Part shown: one piece after another, positions 16,882 to 26,468 of the stretch
How positions within the stretch are numbered: position 1 is the stretch's first letter
Layout: each line of letters starts with the position of its first letter
NCBI GenBank assembly: GCA_009746045.1
Contig: RPFO01000213.1
Coordinates: 10,753,853-10,817,852, forward strand
Direction: 5' to 3'
DNA length: 64,000 bases
Origin: Mesostigma viride
Taxonomy: Eukaryota; Streptophyta; Mesostigmatophyceae; Mesostigmatales; Mesostigmataceae
The notes under the pieces: model-generated
Databases searched by the model: none
What the model was told of the DNA's origin: nothing
What the model saw: the letters and a program-made list of their open reading frames with translations, nothing else
Translations under genes and position numbers: made by a program

Positions 16882-19200
16882 CTATATGGCTAAGCGGTAT
16901 AGAAATTTTATTTTTCCCCTCCCCCCCACCGAGGCCACGGGAAGGGCCTCACACGGGAGAGAGAGTCCTACGTGAGAAAGGAGATCAGGCATGCGAACAG
17001 CTGTATGAAAGAGGTAGGCATAGGATTCATCATCAGGTAGTTCACCATAAGGGGTTACACCCATAGTAGTAGGAACTAGAGTAGTATTGAGAACATCAAG
17101 GTCCTCGAAGAAGGAATAGTCTGCACGACGAGAGAGTGCATCTGGTACTATGTTATCTACACCCTTGACATACTGAAGTTTAAAAGGGGAAAACTGTGCT
17201 AAAAATTCCATCCAGCGCGCTTGCCGAGGGGTAAGGTTGGGTTGGGAGAGAAGATGGGTAAGGGGACGATGATCCGTTTGGATAACTAACCTATAAGGAT
17301 CTAGCTCACAGGGTTCATTCAGGCAGACATCAAATTGAGCACCTTTAAGGAAGTGCTGCCACGCGTGGCAACAATACACCACAGCTAAGAGTTCCTGCTG
17401 GTGGACGGGATAGTTACGCTCCGCAGGGAGCATTGTCCTAGAGATATACTCAATTGGCTGTAAGCCCTGACCCTGATCCTGGAGAAGGACACCACCTATA
17501 GCTACTTTACTAGCATCTGTAGCCACAACAAAGGGTTTAGTAGTATCCGGTAGGATGAGTACAGGAGGGGAAAGGAGTAGGGATTTTAGGCACTGAAAAG
17601 CCGACTGACATTCACTACTCCAAACAAAGGGGATATCCTTCTTTAATAAATGATTAATAGGGGCTGCTATAGTTGCGAAACGCGGGATAAAACGCCTATA
17701 GTAAGAAGCAATTCCTAGGAAACTACGTACACCTTTAACGTCGGTAGGAGTAGGCCATTCCTGAATTGACTTAGTTTTATCCGGGTCGGTAGCGACCCCG
17801 GCATCTGACAGAACGTGCCCTAAAAATGGGACACTCCTACCCGAACGCACTTTAGCACGGCGCGCCCACAAAGAATTTTCAGCCATTATTTCTAATACTT
17901 TCTTTAAATCACGTAGGTGCGTTTCAAAATCAGGAGAGTAAATAAGAATATCATCTAAGTAAGCTTGAGCACAAGAACGGTCATGCTCAGATAAAGAAAC
18001 AGAGGAGAAGGAAGGATCCTTTAGATCAGAGGACACCTGAGGAAGATGAGAATTTCCCATAACAGGTCTAAGCACTTCATTCATTAACATTTGAAAAGAG
18101 GCAGGCGAGTTACAGAGTCCCATAGCCGCTACTCTAAACTGGTAATGACCAAAAGGGGTAGCAAAGGCGGTTTTATGGCAATCCTCAGGAGCTATCCGCA
18201 ACTGCCAAAAACCATCCGCACAATCCAGTACTGTGAAACAAGTGGAACCTTTAACCTTATTAAATATATCATCAATACGAGGTAGAGGGTATTTAGACTT
18301 CACAGTAATATCATTCAACTTCCTATAATCAGTAACTAGGCGAAACTTGCCATTTGGCTTAGGAACTAACAGGACACCAGCTGAGTAGGGGGAGTTACTA
18401 GGCTCTATCAATCCTGCTTCTAATAATGACACTAAAATCTGTTTTAGTTCCTTTAACTCGGTAGGGCCCATTCTATACATCGGAGAGTGCGTAGGAACTG
18501 CACCGTCCTTGATAACTACACGGTGTAAAACAGAACGAGGAGGAGGATAAGAAGGAGTCTTTTCTTCAAAAACTTTTGAGGAATCTATCACAGCCATGTA
18601 TCTTACTATTTCATTTTCAGTAAATCCCACTCCTATTGTATCCACTGTGTTTATATCTATATCCACACTATTATTAGTGATAGGTATCTCCTGTACTTCT
18701 AACTGAAGGAACATACATAATAAATATCCATATTCCTTTAGTTCAGAACGCAACTCATCATTGGACATTAATACTTCAGGTATAGGTCTTACAGGAGGAT
18801 CAACAGGTGTAGGAGGAGTAATATCTACCAAGGATAAATTTTCCAATCTATAATGACGTTCAGGTACCCAGTAAGAGCTATCTGGAAACCAAATGACCAT
18901 GGTATCATAATTAATAGTAATCTTATTATCCTGGTGCCAATCTAATCCTAGTAATACATCAGCGGTAGTGATAGGGCCTATAGTGGCCGTCAGGTTGACA
19001 GTACGTCCTTGTATAACCATGGGAAGGGACACCGTACCCGGGGAATGACTGGTGCGACCATCAGCATAATGAACAGTAACGGGTTTGGTGTGAGGGGTAG
19101 GGACTAGTCCTAAACGCCTAACTAGGGCCTCGCTCACAAAGGAGCTAGCCGCACCGCTATCTACCAACACAGAGACATTCAAGAGTTCATCAGCATGCAA
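16882..19200 (-). CDS. pol: Element D pol: protease, reverse transcriptase, RNase H
   Basis: 772 residues from the first ATG at 19200; the real N-terminus may lie further upstream in frame. Retropepsin with D14-S15-G16 and LLGLDW near 83-88. Reverse transcriptase about 240-440, catalytic D326 in LDCADG and Y-L-D-D at 414-417; an unusual segment of about 30 residues (roughly 381-411) precedes this box. RNase H D562, E603, D643 and D687. It turns element RNA into double-stranded DNA inside particles. Nearly identical to the protein of A, which fits recent amplification from a common source. Confidence 0.94.
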   Translation of the reverse strand: MHADELLNVSVLVDSGAASSFVSEALVRRLGLVPTPHTKPVTVHYADGRTSHSPGTVSLPMVIQGRTVNLTATIGPITTADVLLGLDWHQDNKITINYDTMVIWFPDSSYWVPERHYRLENLSLVDITPPTPVDPPVRPIPEVLMSNDELRSELKEYGYLLCMFLQLEVQEIPITNNSVDIDINTVDTIGVGFTENEIVRYMAVIDSSKVFEEKTPSYPPPRSVLHRVVIKDGAVPTHSPMYRMGPTELKELKQILVSLLEAGLIEPSNSPYSAGVLLVPKPNGKFRLVTDYRKLNDITVKSKYPLPRIDDIFNKVKGSTCFTVLDCADGFWQLRIAPEDCHKTAFATPFGHYQFRVAAMGLCNSPASFQMLMNEVLRPVMGNSHLPQVSSDLKDPSFSSVSLSEHDRSCAQAYLDDILIYSPDFETHLRDLKKVLEIMAENSLWARRAKVRSGRSVPFLGHVLSDAGVATDPDKTKSIQEWPTPTDVKGVRSFLGIASYYRRFIPRFATIAAPINHLLKKDIPFVWSSECQSAFQCLKSLLLSPPVLILPDTTKPFVVATDASKVAIGGVLLQDQGQGLQPIEYISRTMLPAERNYPVHQQELLAVVYCCHAWQHFLKGAQFDVCLNEPCELDPYRLVIQTDHRPLTHLLSQPNLTPRQARWMEFLAQFSPFKLQYVKGVDNIVPDALSRRADYSFFEDLDVLNTTLVPTTMGVTPYGELPDDESYAYLFHTAVRMPDLLSHVGLSLPCEALPVASVGGRGKIKFLYRLAI

Positions 19201-19356
19201 GAAGGGTCTACAACAGTGTGAGGGACGGTTAAACCACCATTCAAGAACATAAGAGGACGCACACGTAGTGGTAGGGAAGATTCAGCTCCTACAGAGGTTA
19301 TAAAAACAGGCAGGCAAAAATTTTTATCTGGGGTACTATCTAAGGACCTGTCCAGG

Positions 19357-21048
19357 TTACCCCCGGCTGACAGGCCTACTGTTCCCCCTCCCCCCCAAAT
19401 CCATAGGAACTAACCCCGAAGAAGACCCTGGCGAAAAAGCCACTGCTGGAGGGTCACGAGGGAGCGAAGAGGGTGCGGGAGCCTGATTATCATAGGGGAA
19501 CCCTGGGGATCCTGTCTGCACAGCATTCAGCCTACTAGGGGTAGCTGAAGGAATGCGTCCTGAAGTAGGACGAATAGGAGCACGCTGAGGGGTACGAGGA
19601 GGGCGAGCGTCGGGATGAGGGGGAGCACCCGAAAGGAACTTGGGGCACTCACGTTTAAGATGACCTACTTCCTTACAATGATAGCATGTGATATGAGAGA
19701 CATCAAGGGCTGAAAGGTCAGTAACACAGATATCTAATTCTTCTACATAGGAGTTCTCCTCCTCAGGGGTAAGGATAATATTATTAATACGGGAACGGGT
19801 AGGAAGAGAAGGGGTGGTGAAGAAATCTGCTACACGCAAGAGATGCTGGCGCACATGCTTGAGGGGCAGATCAGTAAAACGGTAGGCAGAGAACTGGCGC
19901 TTGACTTCACGTAATAAGGGTCTACTGAGGCCTTGGAGGAAGCGAGCACGTACTTCTGCACCCGACAAATCCCTAATTCGTACCATCTGAGCATCAAACT
20001 CTTTCATATACTCCTTAAATGATTTAGTACCCTGCTGCAAGGTACCAAAGGCTAATCTATCCTGCCAATCTGAATCAGGAGGGACTAAATGGTTCTCTAA
20101 ACGCTTAAACAATTCTGCTACAGAGTTAGGGTAGGCATGAGAGGCCAAAGACTCACACTGAATGAGGTTAGCAAGCTCAGGAGTAATACAGGTTGTGAGA
20201 TAGTGAGGAACTAATACAGCATCAGAAAGACGCCATCTATTATGATTCTGCCACGACTCCGTGTTCTGGGTAAGCAACATAATAAAGGTGAAAAACTGTT
20301 GAGGGGTAGACTTGACATCCAGCTTGGGAAGGTTAGCAAAGAGGGGAAGAGCAGGGGGCTTAGGGGGATTAGAAGAGTCAGTTTTTCCCATAGGGCCACT
20401 ATCTTCCACTGCTACATAAGCGGGATAGAAGGAAGGAAGAGGAAAAGTCTTGGGTAGGGGTCTAGAAGGGGCCACCGTTTCAGGCTGGTGCCCATAAGAG
20501 AAGGGGACAGTATATTGCTCACGAAGAGAGGAATAGGCAAAATGATCATAATTTCTGTCATCTAAGGGCATGGTGCTGAAATCACTATTAACTTCTAAAT
20601 CAGCCACACGGGTAGGGACCTGGGCTGCCTCATAGGCCGTCTCAGGGTAGGACCAGGAAGCAGGTGGGTAAAAGGGAACTGCACTAGGGCGCCCAGAAGG
20701 ACCGACAGGGGCAGAGGCACGACCCGTGTTAAGAGCAGGCATGGAAGGCACAGGGTGGGAAGGAGGCCTAAAAACATTGTTAGTTAGTGAGGACCTGCTG
20801 GAGGGTTGAGCCAAGGTTGCAGGAGGGGCAGGGGCCTGGTTCAGGGTAAGGGAAGGGTCATCACTAAATCTGACTTGCATACGTTGACGTTGTTCATAGG
20901 TAGGAGGGGTAAGTGAGGGACGACGGCGACCATCAGCAAGAGGAGAAGGAGGTGAGGCACGAAGATTACCTTGAGGAGTGAGATGGTGCACCGTTTCAAG
21001 TGAGTCCCGTCGGTTACCACGATTGTTGTTATTATTATTATTATTCAT
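19357..21048 (-). CDS. gag: Element D gag
   Basis: 563 residues. A poly-Asn start (from an AAT microsatellite), then a Pro/Ser-rich N-terminal region; a Ty3-type capsid domain at about 240-370 (FAYSSLREQYTVPF lies just before; FKEYMKEFDAQMVRIRDL within); a zinc knuckle C455-x2-C458-x4-H463-x4-C468; a basic Pro-rich tail. It assembles the particle and packages RNA. It ends in a G-rich run next to the pol frame. Starts at the first ATG of this frame; a homologous ATG slightly upstream is used in A. Confidence 0.92.
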   Translation of the reverse strand: MNNNNNNNNRGNRRDSLETVHHLTPQGNLRASPPSPLADGRRRPSLTPPTYEQRQRMQVRFSDDPSLTLNQAPAPPATLAQPSSRSSLTNNVFRPPSHPVPSMPALNTGRASAPVGPSGRPSAVPFYPPASWSYPETAYEAAQVPTRVADLEVNSDFSTMPLDDRNYDHFAYSSLREQYTVPFSYGHQPETVAPSRPLPKTFPLPSFYPAYVAVEDSGPMGKTDSSNPPKPPALPLFANLPKLDVKSTPQQFFTFIMLLTQNTESWQNHNRWRLSDAVLVPHYLTTCITPELANLIQCESLASHAYPNSVAELFKRLENHLVPPDSDWQDRLAFGTLQQGTKSFKEYMKEFDAQMVRIRDLSGAEVRARFLQGLSRPLLREVKRQFSAYRFTDLPLKHVRQHLLRVADFFTTPSLPTRSRINNIILTPEEENSYVEELDICVTDLSALDVSHITCYHCKEVGHLKRECPKFLSGAPPHPDARPPRTPQRAPIRPTSGRIPSATPSRLNAVQTGSPGFPYDNQAPAPSSLPRDPPAVAFSPGSSSGLVPMDLGGRGNSRPVSRG

Positions 21049-21219
21049 AGTAGGAGTATTGGTAGGTATAGGCGACAGTTACCACCCACTGGATCCATTT
21101 TTGTTTAAGTAAATGATAAAAATCTAACTGAAAGCAACAAGGATAAAGGACAAGGCCTAATAAAGGCAAGGAAAGAAAAGAAAAAGCTTTTAATGGCTTA
21201 AAAGAAGGAACAATTTAAA

Positions 21220-21612
21220 TCAATCCTTTTTAACAACAGTAATGGATAGGGAACCGAATTCTAAGGTGAGAGGAGTATCTAAGCTAGATGAGGATGCAGC
21301 CCTCTTAGGGGGAGACGAAGGAGGGGTAGCAAAATCTAGAGCTTCTACAGGAGGGCGACCATGAGGAGTAGAACGTACGTGTAGGCCTAGATCTGATACG
21401 CTATGGTCTATAAGGAATTGTTGAGCTTCCTCGAAGGTAACAAATTTCTTATACCTAATTACATTATATGTACGATTTTGCACTATCTTCCTAGCATCTG
21501 ACCAAGAGAGGAAAATGGCTGACCATTGAGGGGTAATAACTACGTAATACTTAGCTAAACTATTATCACTAGATGAATGGGAAGGCGCAGTAAAAACACG
21601 ACGTTGACTCAT
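21220..21612 (-). CDS. Element D ORF0: RNase H1 hybrid-binding / viroplasmin-like domain protein
   Basis: 130 residues, starting MSQRRVF. Residues about 21-70 carry the same fold signature as the A copy: KYYVV, IFLSWSDARKIV, YKKF, FEEAQQFLID. Changes between A and D in this region are mostly conservative, which favours selection on the protein. The C-terminal half is Pro/Ser-rich and ends LEFGSLSITV. No catalytic RNase H residues are present in this ORF; the only RNase H is in pol. A splice-donor-like CAG|GTGAGT lies ten bases before the ATG. Confidence 0.72.
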   Translation of the reverse strand: MSQRRVFTAPSHSSSDNSLAKYYVVITPQWSAIFLSWSDARKIVQNRTYNVIRYKKFVTFEEAQQFLIDHSVSDLGLHVRSTPHGRPPVEALDFATPPSSPPKRAASSSSLDTPLTLEFGSLSITVVKKD

Positions 21613-21616
21613 GATA

Positions 21617-21622
21617 ACTCAC
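21617..21622 (-). promoter_or_regulatory. Candidate 5' splice site in gypsy leader (D)
   Basis: Minus-strand CAG|GTGAGT, a full match to the donor consensus, cut before 21622. Confidence 0.5.
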
Positions 21623-22123
21623 CTGGCGTGTCTTGTGATGTCAAGCTAGACGAGGTAGGGGTAGGCGACTTAGCTGGACGATCTGGATCACCGAAAGAAG
21701 AAGGAGGGCGGAGTTTCCAGCTCTCGTCCTAAGTCAGCGGCCGGATATCCAGCGCTCGTCCTAACACAGCGCCCCGTAACTCTGCGGGTGCGGCCGTCTA
21801 ATAAAGCAGCAGCACAAGGAAAAAGGTGTAGGTACTGCGACGCTAATCGTCTCCGAACAGTAATACTCCCCTATCTAAGACAGGAAACAACCGTAAGCAG
21901 GAAAACAAGGCGAAGGACAGGCTAACTACGAAAGGATTTATCCGCTGTGAGCAGGTCTAGCTTCTAGGTAGAGCGTGTCCCGAAACGGGCAGCACTACTC
22001 TCCTAGCTTGAAGGCGACCCGCCCATTACCTATCAAGGAAGTGTCGACTTCTTGTTCCTGGACGCGGAAGGGGTCTTGAAAGGTGTATGTGGCAAGGGAT
22101 AGTCGTCTCGTTCACTACCTACT
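21623..22123 (-). other. Element D untranslated leader
   Basis: About 500 bp between the primer-binding site and ORF0 with no gene seen; differs more from A than the coding parts do. Confidence 0.5.
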
Positions 22124-22141
22124 GAAGTTCCTCCGGAACCA
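22124..22141 (-). promoter_or_regulatory. Element D primer-binding site
   Basis: Minus-strand TGGTTCCGGAGGAACTTC starts one base after the 5' LTR. Confidence 0.6.
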
Positions 22142-22142
22142 T

Positions 22143-22715
22143 TGTTACGCCGCGGATATCTACCTCCACCTCTACCTCTAATGGGCCTGATACTACCTAA
22201 ACTGGTCAGGCCTCCTCTACTTAACCCTCTGGCGAAAGACGAACGTGACGGAGCTGATCTCAATGCATTAACGTAAGTGTTACTATAATACGCCATACAA
22301 CCATTTATCAAAACCCGTTTACTCCAGGAATAGAGGAAGGAAACACAACTACACTGCCGTGACCCAAGCCTAAATGTGTCAATTCATTTAACACACGCCG
22401 AGTGCACACACAAGGGGTAGAACGCGCATAAATGGTCACCAACGGTCCAACACGCTCGGGCCGACATGGCCCTCGCCTACAGATGCACGCTGGTCCACTA
22501 CATCTACTGATGCACGCTGGTCCACTACATTCTACCACAGGATCAGGACCACTGGTAAAGTACGCGGCGTGGCGCCCAACGGCACCCAATGTACCACAGT
22601 ACTGTTACGAGGACAATAATGTCCCGGTAGGAGCCTAAACGTAAACCTAGGGACAACCGAGGCAAAAGACCTAATTTACGTCCGTAACTACAACGAATTG
22701 TTACGCGACGTAACA
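22143..22715 (-). repeat. Element D 5' LTR
   Basis: 573 bp, a few differences from its partner, followed by target duplication CTTGG at 22716-22720. Confidence 0.94.
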
Positions 22716-22720
22716 CTTGG

Positions 22721-23045
22721 ACTCCAGATAGGTACACTCCTGCTTGAGGACAATCCAGTCCAAATCGGTGTGCACAGCCAAGGGGTTGTCCAGGAAAGAG
22801 AGAAGGGATTGACTGTCAGTCAGCAGATGGGATTTGACACCAGCATAACTACCAGCCTGATGCTGCAACCACACCAGCAGATGGTTCAAGTACCTGGCAT
22901 GCAACACAGCTGAGACCACAGCACGGCATTCTGCTACATTGCTGCTGACTGCCTTGCGCTTGTGGAGTCTGCTGAACCAGGAAACCAAAGATTGCTTGCC
23001 AGTGGGGTTAGACAACATAAATAGCCCTGCCTCTCTGGCTTGTAC
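22721..23045 (-). CDS. Element B RNase H, N-terminal and central part
   Basis: Copia RNase H coding with SWFSRLHKRKAVSS, the catalytic-type NVAECRAVVS and TDSQSLLSFL. It is separated from its last residues (11815-11931) by element D, and it follows the RT frame that ends near 23046. Confidence 0.82.
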
Positions 23046-26000
23046 CTAAGTGACTACCCGTGACTCCATGGAACTGTCCATCATGCATGTGATGTGGATG
23101 GGTTGGAACAGATCCAAAGCATGAAGAATAAGGGGAGGGCCATCATGCAACACCTGTTTAATAGCCCTGGACCCTACCTCCATGAGGACATCATCATCCA
23201 CTCTGCTGACCACTGCCAGATGAGGAGCACAAGTGGCACACAGCCAACCTAGCTTACCCCTAATAGTGGGACAGAGATCAGGAGTGATGTCAGAGGGGAG
23301 AACATCTTTGCAAGACATGACATACTCAGGGGATGCTTTGAGAGAACACACCCACTCCTTCTGCTCCTTAAACAGGTTCAGAATGATGCCACAGAACTTG
23401 ACAGGATCTTTCCCCAGCTCCAGCTGCTTGCCTAATTCAAAGCTAGCAGACACTTGAGCAATGAAATCCTCCACAGCTGCCCTGGGACCAGTAATGAGCT
23501 GATCATCCCCATGCCACACAAACATCATCATACCAGCAGGATGAGGGATGGTGAAGAAACAAGGGTCAATATCATCATACTGGGCCCCCAGCTTCAGGAA
23601 GACCTCTTGGGCAGACAGCCTAAAAATTTTAGGTGCTGACTGAAGCCCTTCTACCCCCAAGTTAGGCCTTAGATGAGGTTCCTTGATGTCCCCAGACCAG
23701 ACTTTGGGAGTGTTTACCACATAGACTTGACCCCTCCACACCTTTTGGGCTATGTCAGGGTTGCCTTTAAGGAAGGCACGCTTAATGTCAGTGGCTTTAC
23801 ACACGTAGTCCTTACCAGCATTCAGATGGTGAAGGAAAGTGGCCAACAGGACCTTAAGAGACGTCTGCTGAATACCAGGGGTATACAGTTCAGCCTCTGT
23901 TAGCTCAGTGGAGCCCCTGAACTCCGTGACACAAGGTCTGGCATGAAAAATGGGAGGTGTCCCATCTGCCTGGGGTTTATGCTTGCAGACAAACTTCAGT
24001 CTGAGCTTTCTGGCCCCTTGTGGCAGTGCCTCAATCGGTGTTACAGGTGGTACCTGGGACTTACTACGTGGATCAGGACAAACCCATTCCTCTCTAGCCC
24101 TGTTAAAGGCTTCCATCCATTTCAGAAAACCAATCTGCGTTTGACAGTCTTTGACCACATCATCATAGGACAAGGGAGACATGGACGCTATGTCCCATCT
24201 ACCAAGCCCAAACGCAGAGGGGTGTAGCTTCTGAGAATGAATGAGGGAATCAACACAGGGTTCCTGACCTGGGAGGTATTTTATGTTGACAGCATTGATG
24301 GCTGCTTCCAGGCCATCACTGATCTGTGTTAAAGGAATTTTGAAATGGTCCAGGGTGACCTGCCCCACCCCAGTCACGCTCAACCTCCCAGCTGAGATGA
24401 CTACTCCAGGGTATGAGACAAATGGTTCCCCCAGCAGTGCATTCCCCTTGTAGCCCTCTACTACCTGGAAGGGAGTGGGCACACCCAGAATGGGAATTAG
24501 CACTTGGCCTTTGACTGCCATTTTTGTTTTGCCTGAAAAATCTGACACTCTAGCCCAGGGCGAGCGTTGCAGACTTAGGCCAGATACAGCTTGTGCACTG
24601 ATGATGCTCACCTGTGCCTGTGTGTCTACTGCCAGAATACTGGGATCCTGGTTAGATTCACCCACAGCATTGACTTGTGCTGCACCTGCTGCCATTTGTG
24701 CCTTGGCAGTGTGTGCTCTATGTAGAGCTTTTAGAGCCTCAGCAAATTTATTCCTGGGGACAACAGGATCTGCTGCTTCGCGTGGCTGTTCCTGAGATGA
24801 GGGAGGAGCGACCTGCTGCTCATCCAGTGCACGTTCCTCCTGCCCAGTTGGACCAGTGGGCTGTGGTGGGGCTGCACCACTGAGGAACACAGGAGCGTCT
24901 ATGGTTGTGTTGCTTGCATCAGCTATGTCCCTAGCCAATTCACTGGGTGAGACCAACCCACCAGACTGAGGCTCTGAATCCATGTCCAAGAATTCTACCC
25001 CTGACACGTCTGCCAAAGGAGGGTAATAAAGCTTCAGTCTATGCTTGCCAACCATTCGCTCTCTGTGATGCTGAATAGTCACCGTGTCACCTGTTTCTGA
25101 CAACCTGATGATTTCAGCTGGACCATGCCATCTACCAGAGTGGGCTTTGTTCCCTTCCCCCTCCCTATAGTAGAGTACCTGATCCCCCACTTCAAACACA
25201 GGCCTGGCATTACTCTTATCCTTTTTTGCCAGCAACTTGGCCAAGTGTTGCCTTTGCGTGTTGTAGTGGTCTAGTACCTCCTGAGAGTAGCTACCTGATT
25301 GCAGGCCAATTGATGTGATTTCACCAAAAGGAGAAGACATGAGGGGCTTGGTGTTCAGAGTTCTGCACACCTCAGCTGCCCACGCTGTCCTATCAGCATA
25401 GCTCCCAGACTCTGCTGTCCTGGACTCATTTTTCTTTATGAGGTCCCTGATAGCACGCATGGTACGTTCAATCATCCCCTGGCGTTCATGATCTTGAGCC
25501 CCAGCAATGTCTATCTTGGGCAGATCAGGATAATCTTGTATCCACGTGAACTGCTGATCCAGCATTAATTTTTCCTGAGGATGATACCGTGCTAGTGCAA
25601 TCAGCAGGGCTCTGTGCAGTTGTTCATTGGCCATGCCTGGCAAGGGTTCTATCACCACAAACCTAGACCAGGCATCTTTTAGGACCAAGTAATACACCGT
25701 GTCCTTCACCAGGTGTATCACATCCCCTACTAGCTTTCCTCTAGCCAGTGGTGGGGTGGCCACATGCCATCTCTTGGGTTTAGGTGCATGCAGTTGGCAC
25801 GCTTCACAGTGCTTCCTGACATGCCTGCACATCTGTTCCAGGTCACGGCCATCAATTTTGTTGGCCAGCCTTTCTGCCACTGCCTCATGCCCCATTGCCT
25901 TGTGTAGCTGTTGGGCTAACCTGGCATAGGAGATAACCTTATCTGCTGCTGCATCTAAGGAGGCTATAGTGGGATCTTGGGCCACCTGTGCTAACGTCAT

Positions 26001-26468
26001 GTCATAAGCCAGGTCCCAATCCACTTCCTCACTGTCAGGCAACACAGAGCAAATAGAAGGTACACGGCCATTGAGAAACCAGGGTACAGGAGACTTACAG
26101 TCGTCCTGAGTGCTGGCTTGTTTGTTGGGGCGCCCCGTTGAGGCTCCCTTCCTGGGCTTGTTGCAGCGTCCCCCTGCAGGTAACGGGTGGCGGGGCTCCC
26201 AGCAACCTGGGCATACATCCACATCAGATCCAAGTTCGGGTTTGCCCTTCCAGCAATCATCCCTCTCATGCCCCTTGCATGAGCACCTGGTGCAGTACAG
26301 GGTGGAGTCATGAGGCTTACCTTTCTGACTAGGCCCCTGGGAGGGCCCTGCCTTACTGCCTGGGTTCCCCTTTCCCCCCTTGTCTGATTTCCCCTGCTGC
26401 TTGGATGACCCCCCTGCCTTCTTACCTTGCTGGGGACCCTTGAACACCGCCTTGACCTGAGCTACCAC
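23046..26468 (-). CDS. pol: Element B polyprotein: zinc knuckle, integrase, protease-like, reverse transcriptase
   Basis: One open frame of 1140 residues shows the domain order directly. Zinc knuckle C59-x2-C62-x4-H67-x4-C72. Pre-integrase HHCC region about 185-240 (HKAMGHEAVAERLA, CEACQLH). Integrase core about 245-400 (LKDAWSRFVVIEPL, QGMIERTMRAI) and a C-terminal module (GDQVLYYREG, GRWHGPAEII). Retropepsin-like domain about 605-690 (AVDTQAQVSII with D615, then a SDFSGK block and ALLGEPFV). Reverse transcriptase about 780-1060 (ATDIKRAFLKG, WHGDDQLITG with D988-D989). Described Ty1/copia elements carry protease before integrase; here it follows. No other protease motif is seen ahead of integrase. 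RNase H continues in the next ORF. Confidence 0.88.
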   Translation of the reverse strand: MVAQVKAVFKGPQQGKKAGGSSKQQGKSDKGGKGNPGSKAGPSQGPSQKGKPHDSTLYCTRCSCKGHERDDCWKGKPELGSDVDVCPGCWEPRHPLPAGGRCNKPRKGASTGRPNKQASTQDDCKSPVPWFLNGRVPSICSVLPDSEEVDWDLAYDMTLAQVAQDPTIASLDAAADKVISYARLAQQLHKAMGHEAVAERLANKIDGRDLEQMCRHVRKHCEACQLHAPKPKRWHVATPPLARGKLVGDVIHLVKDTVYYLVLKDAWSRFVVIEPLPGMANEQLHRALLIALARYHPQEKLMLDQQFTWIQDYPDLPKIDIAGAQDHERQGMIERTMRAIRDLIKKNESRTAESGSYADRTAWAAEVCRTLNTKPLMSSPFGEITSIGLQSGSYSQEVLDHYNTQRQHLAKLLAKKDKSNARPVFEVGDQVLYYREGEGNKAHSGRWHGPAEIIRLSETGDTVTIQHHRERMVGKHRLKLYYPPLADVSGVEFLDMDSEPQSGGLVSPSELARDIADASNTTIDAPVFLSGAAPPQPTGPTGQEERALDEQQVAPPSSQEQPREAADPVVPRNKFAEALKALHRAHTAKAQMAAGAAQVNAVGESNQDPSILAVDTQAQVSIISAQAVSGLSLQRSPWARVSDFSGKTKMAVKGQVLIPILGVPTPFQVVEGYKGNALLGEPFVSYPGVVISAGRLSVTGVGQVTLDHFKIPLTQISDGLEAAINAVNIKYLPGQEPCVDSLIHSQKLHPSAFGLGRWDIASMSPLSYDDVVKDCQTQIGFLKWMEAFNRAREEWVCPDPRSKSQVPPVTPIEALPQGARKLRLKFVCKHKPQADGTPPIFHARPCVTEFRGSTELTEAELYTPGIQQTSLKVLLATFLHHLNAGKDYVCKATDIKRAFLKGNPDIAQKVWRGQVYVVNTPKVWSGDIKEPHLRPNLGVEGLQSAPKIFRLSAQEVFLKLGAQYDDIDPCFFTIPHPAGMMMFVWHGDDQLITGPRAAVEDFIAQVSASFELGKQLELGKDPVKFCGIILNLFKEQKEWVCSLKASPEYVMSCKDVLPSDITPDLCPTIRGKLGWLCATCAPHLAVVSRVDDDVLMEVGSRAIKQVLHDGPPLILHALDLFQPIHITCMMDSSMESRVVT

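Larger units (their letters stand above)
11937..22715 (-). mobile_element. Element D: Ty3/gypsy chromovirus with ORF0 and ORF3, looks whole
   Basis: Minus-strand element of 10,779 bp, same family as A and F, with LTRs 11937-12510 and 22143-22715 and target duplication CTTGG (11932-11936 and 22716-22720). It lies in the RNase H gene of element B. The LTRs differ at only a few positions, so it is young. All five ORFs (ORF0, gag, protease-RT-RNase H, integrase-chromodomain, ORF3) are long and uninterrupted, so this copy looks whole. Its LTRs carry a 27-bp tandem duplication absent from A. Confidence 0.95.
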
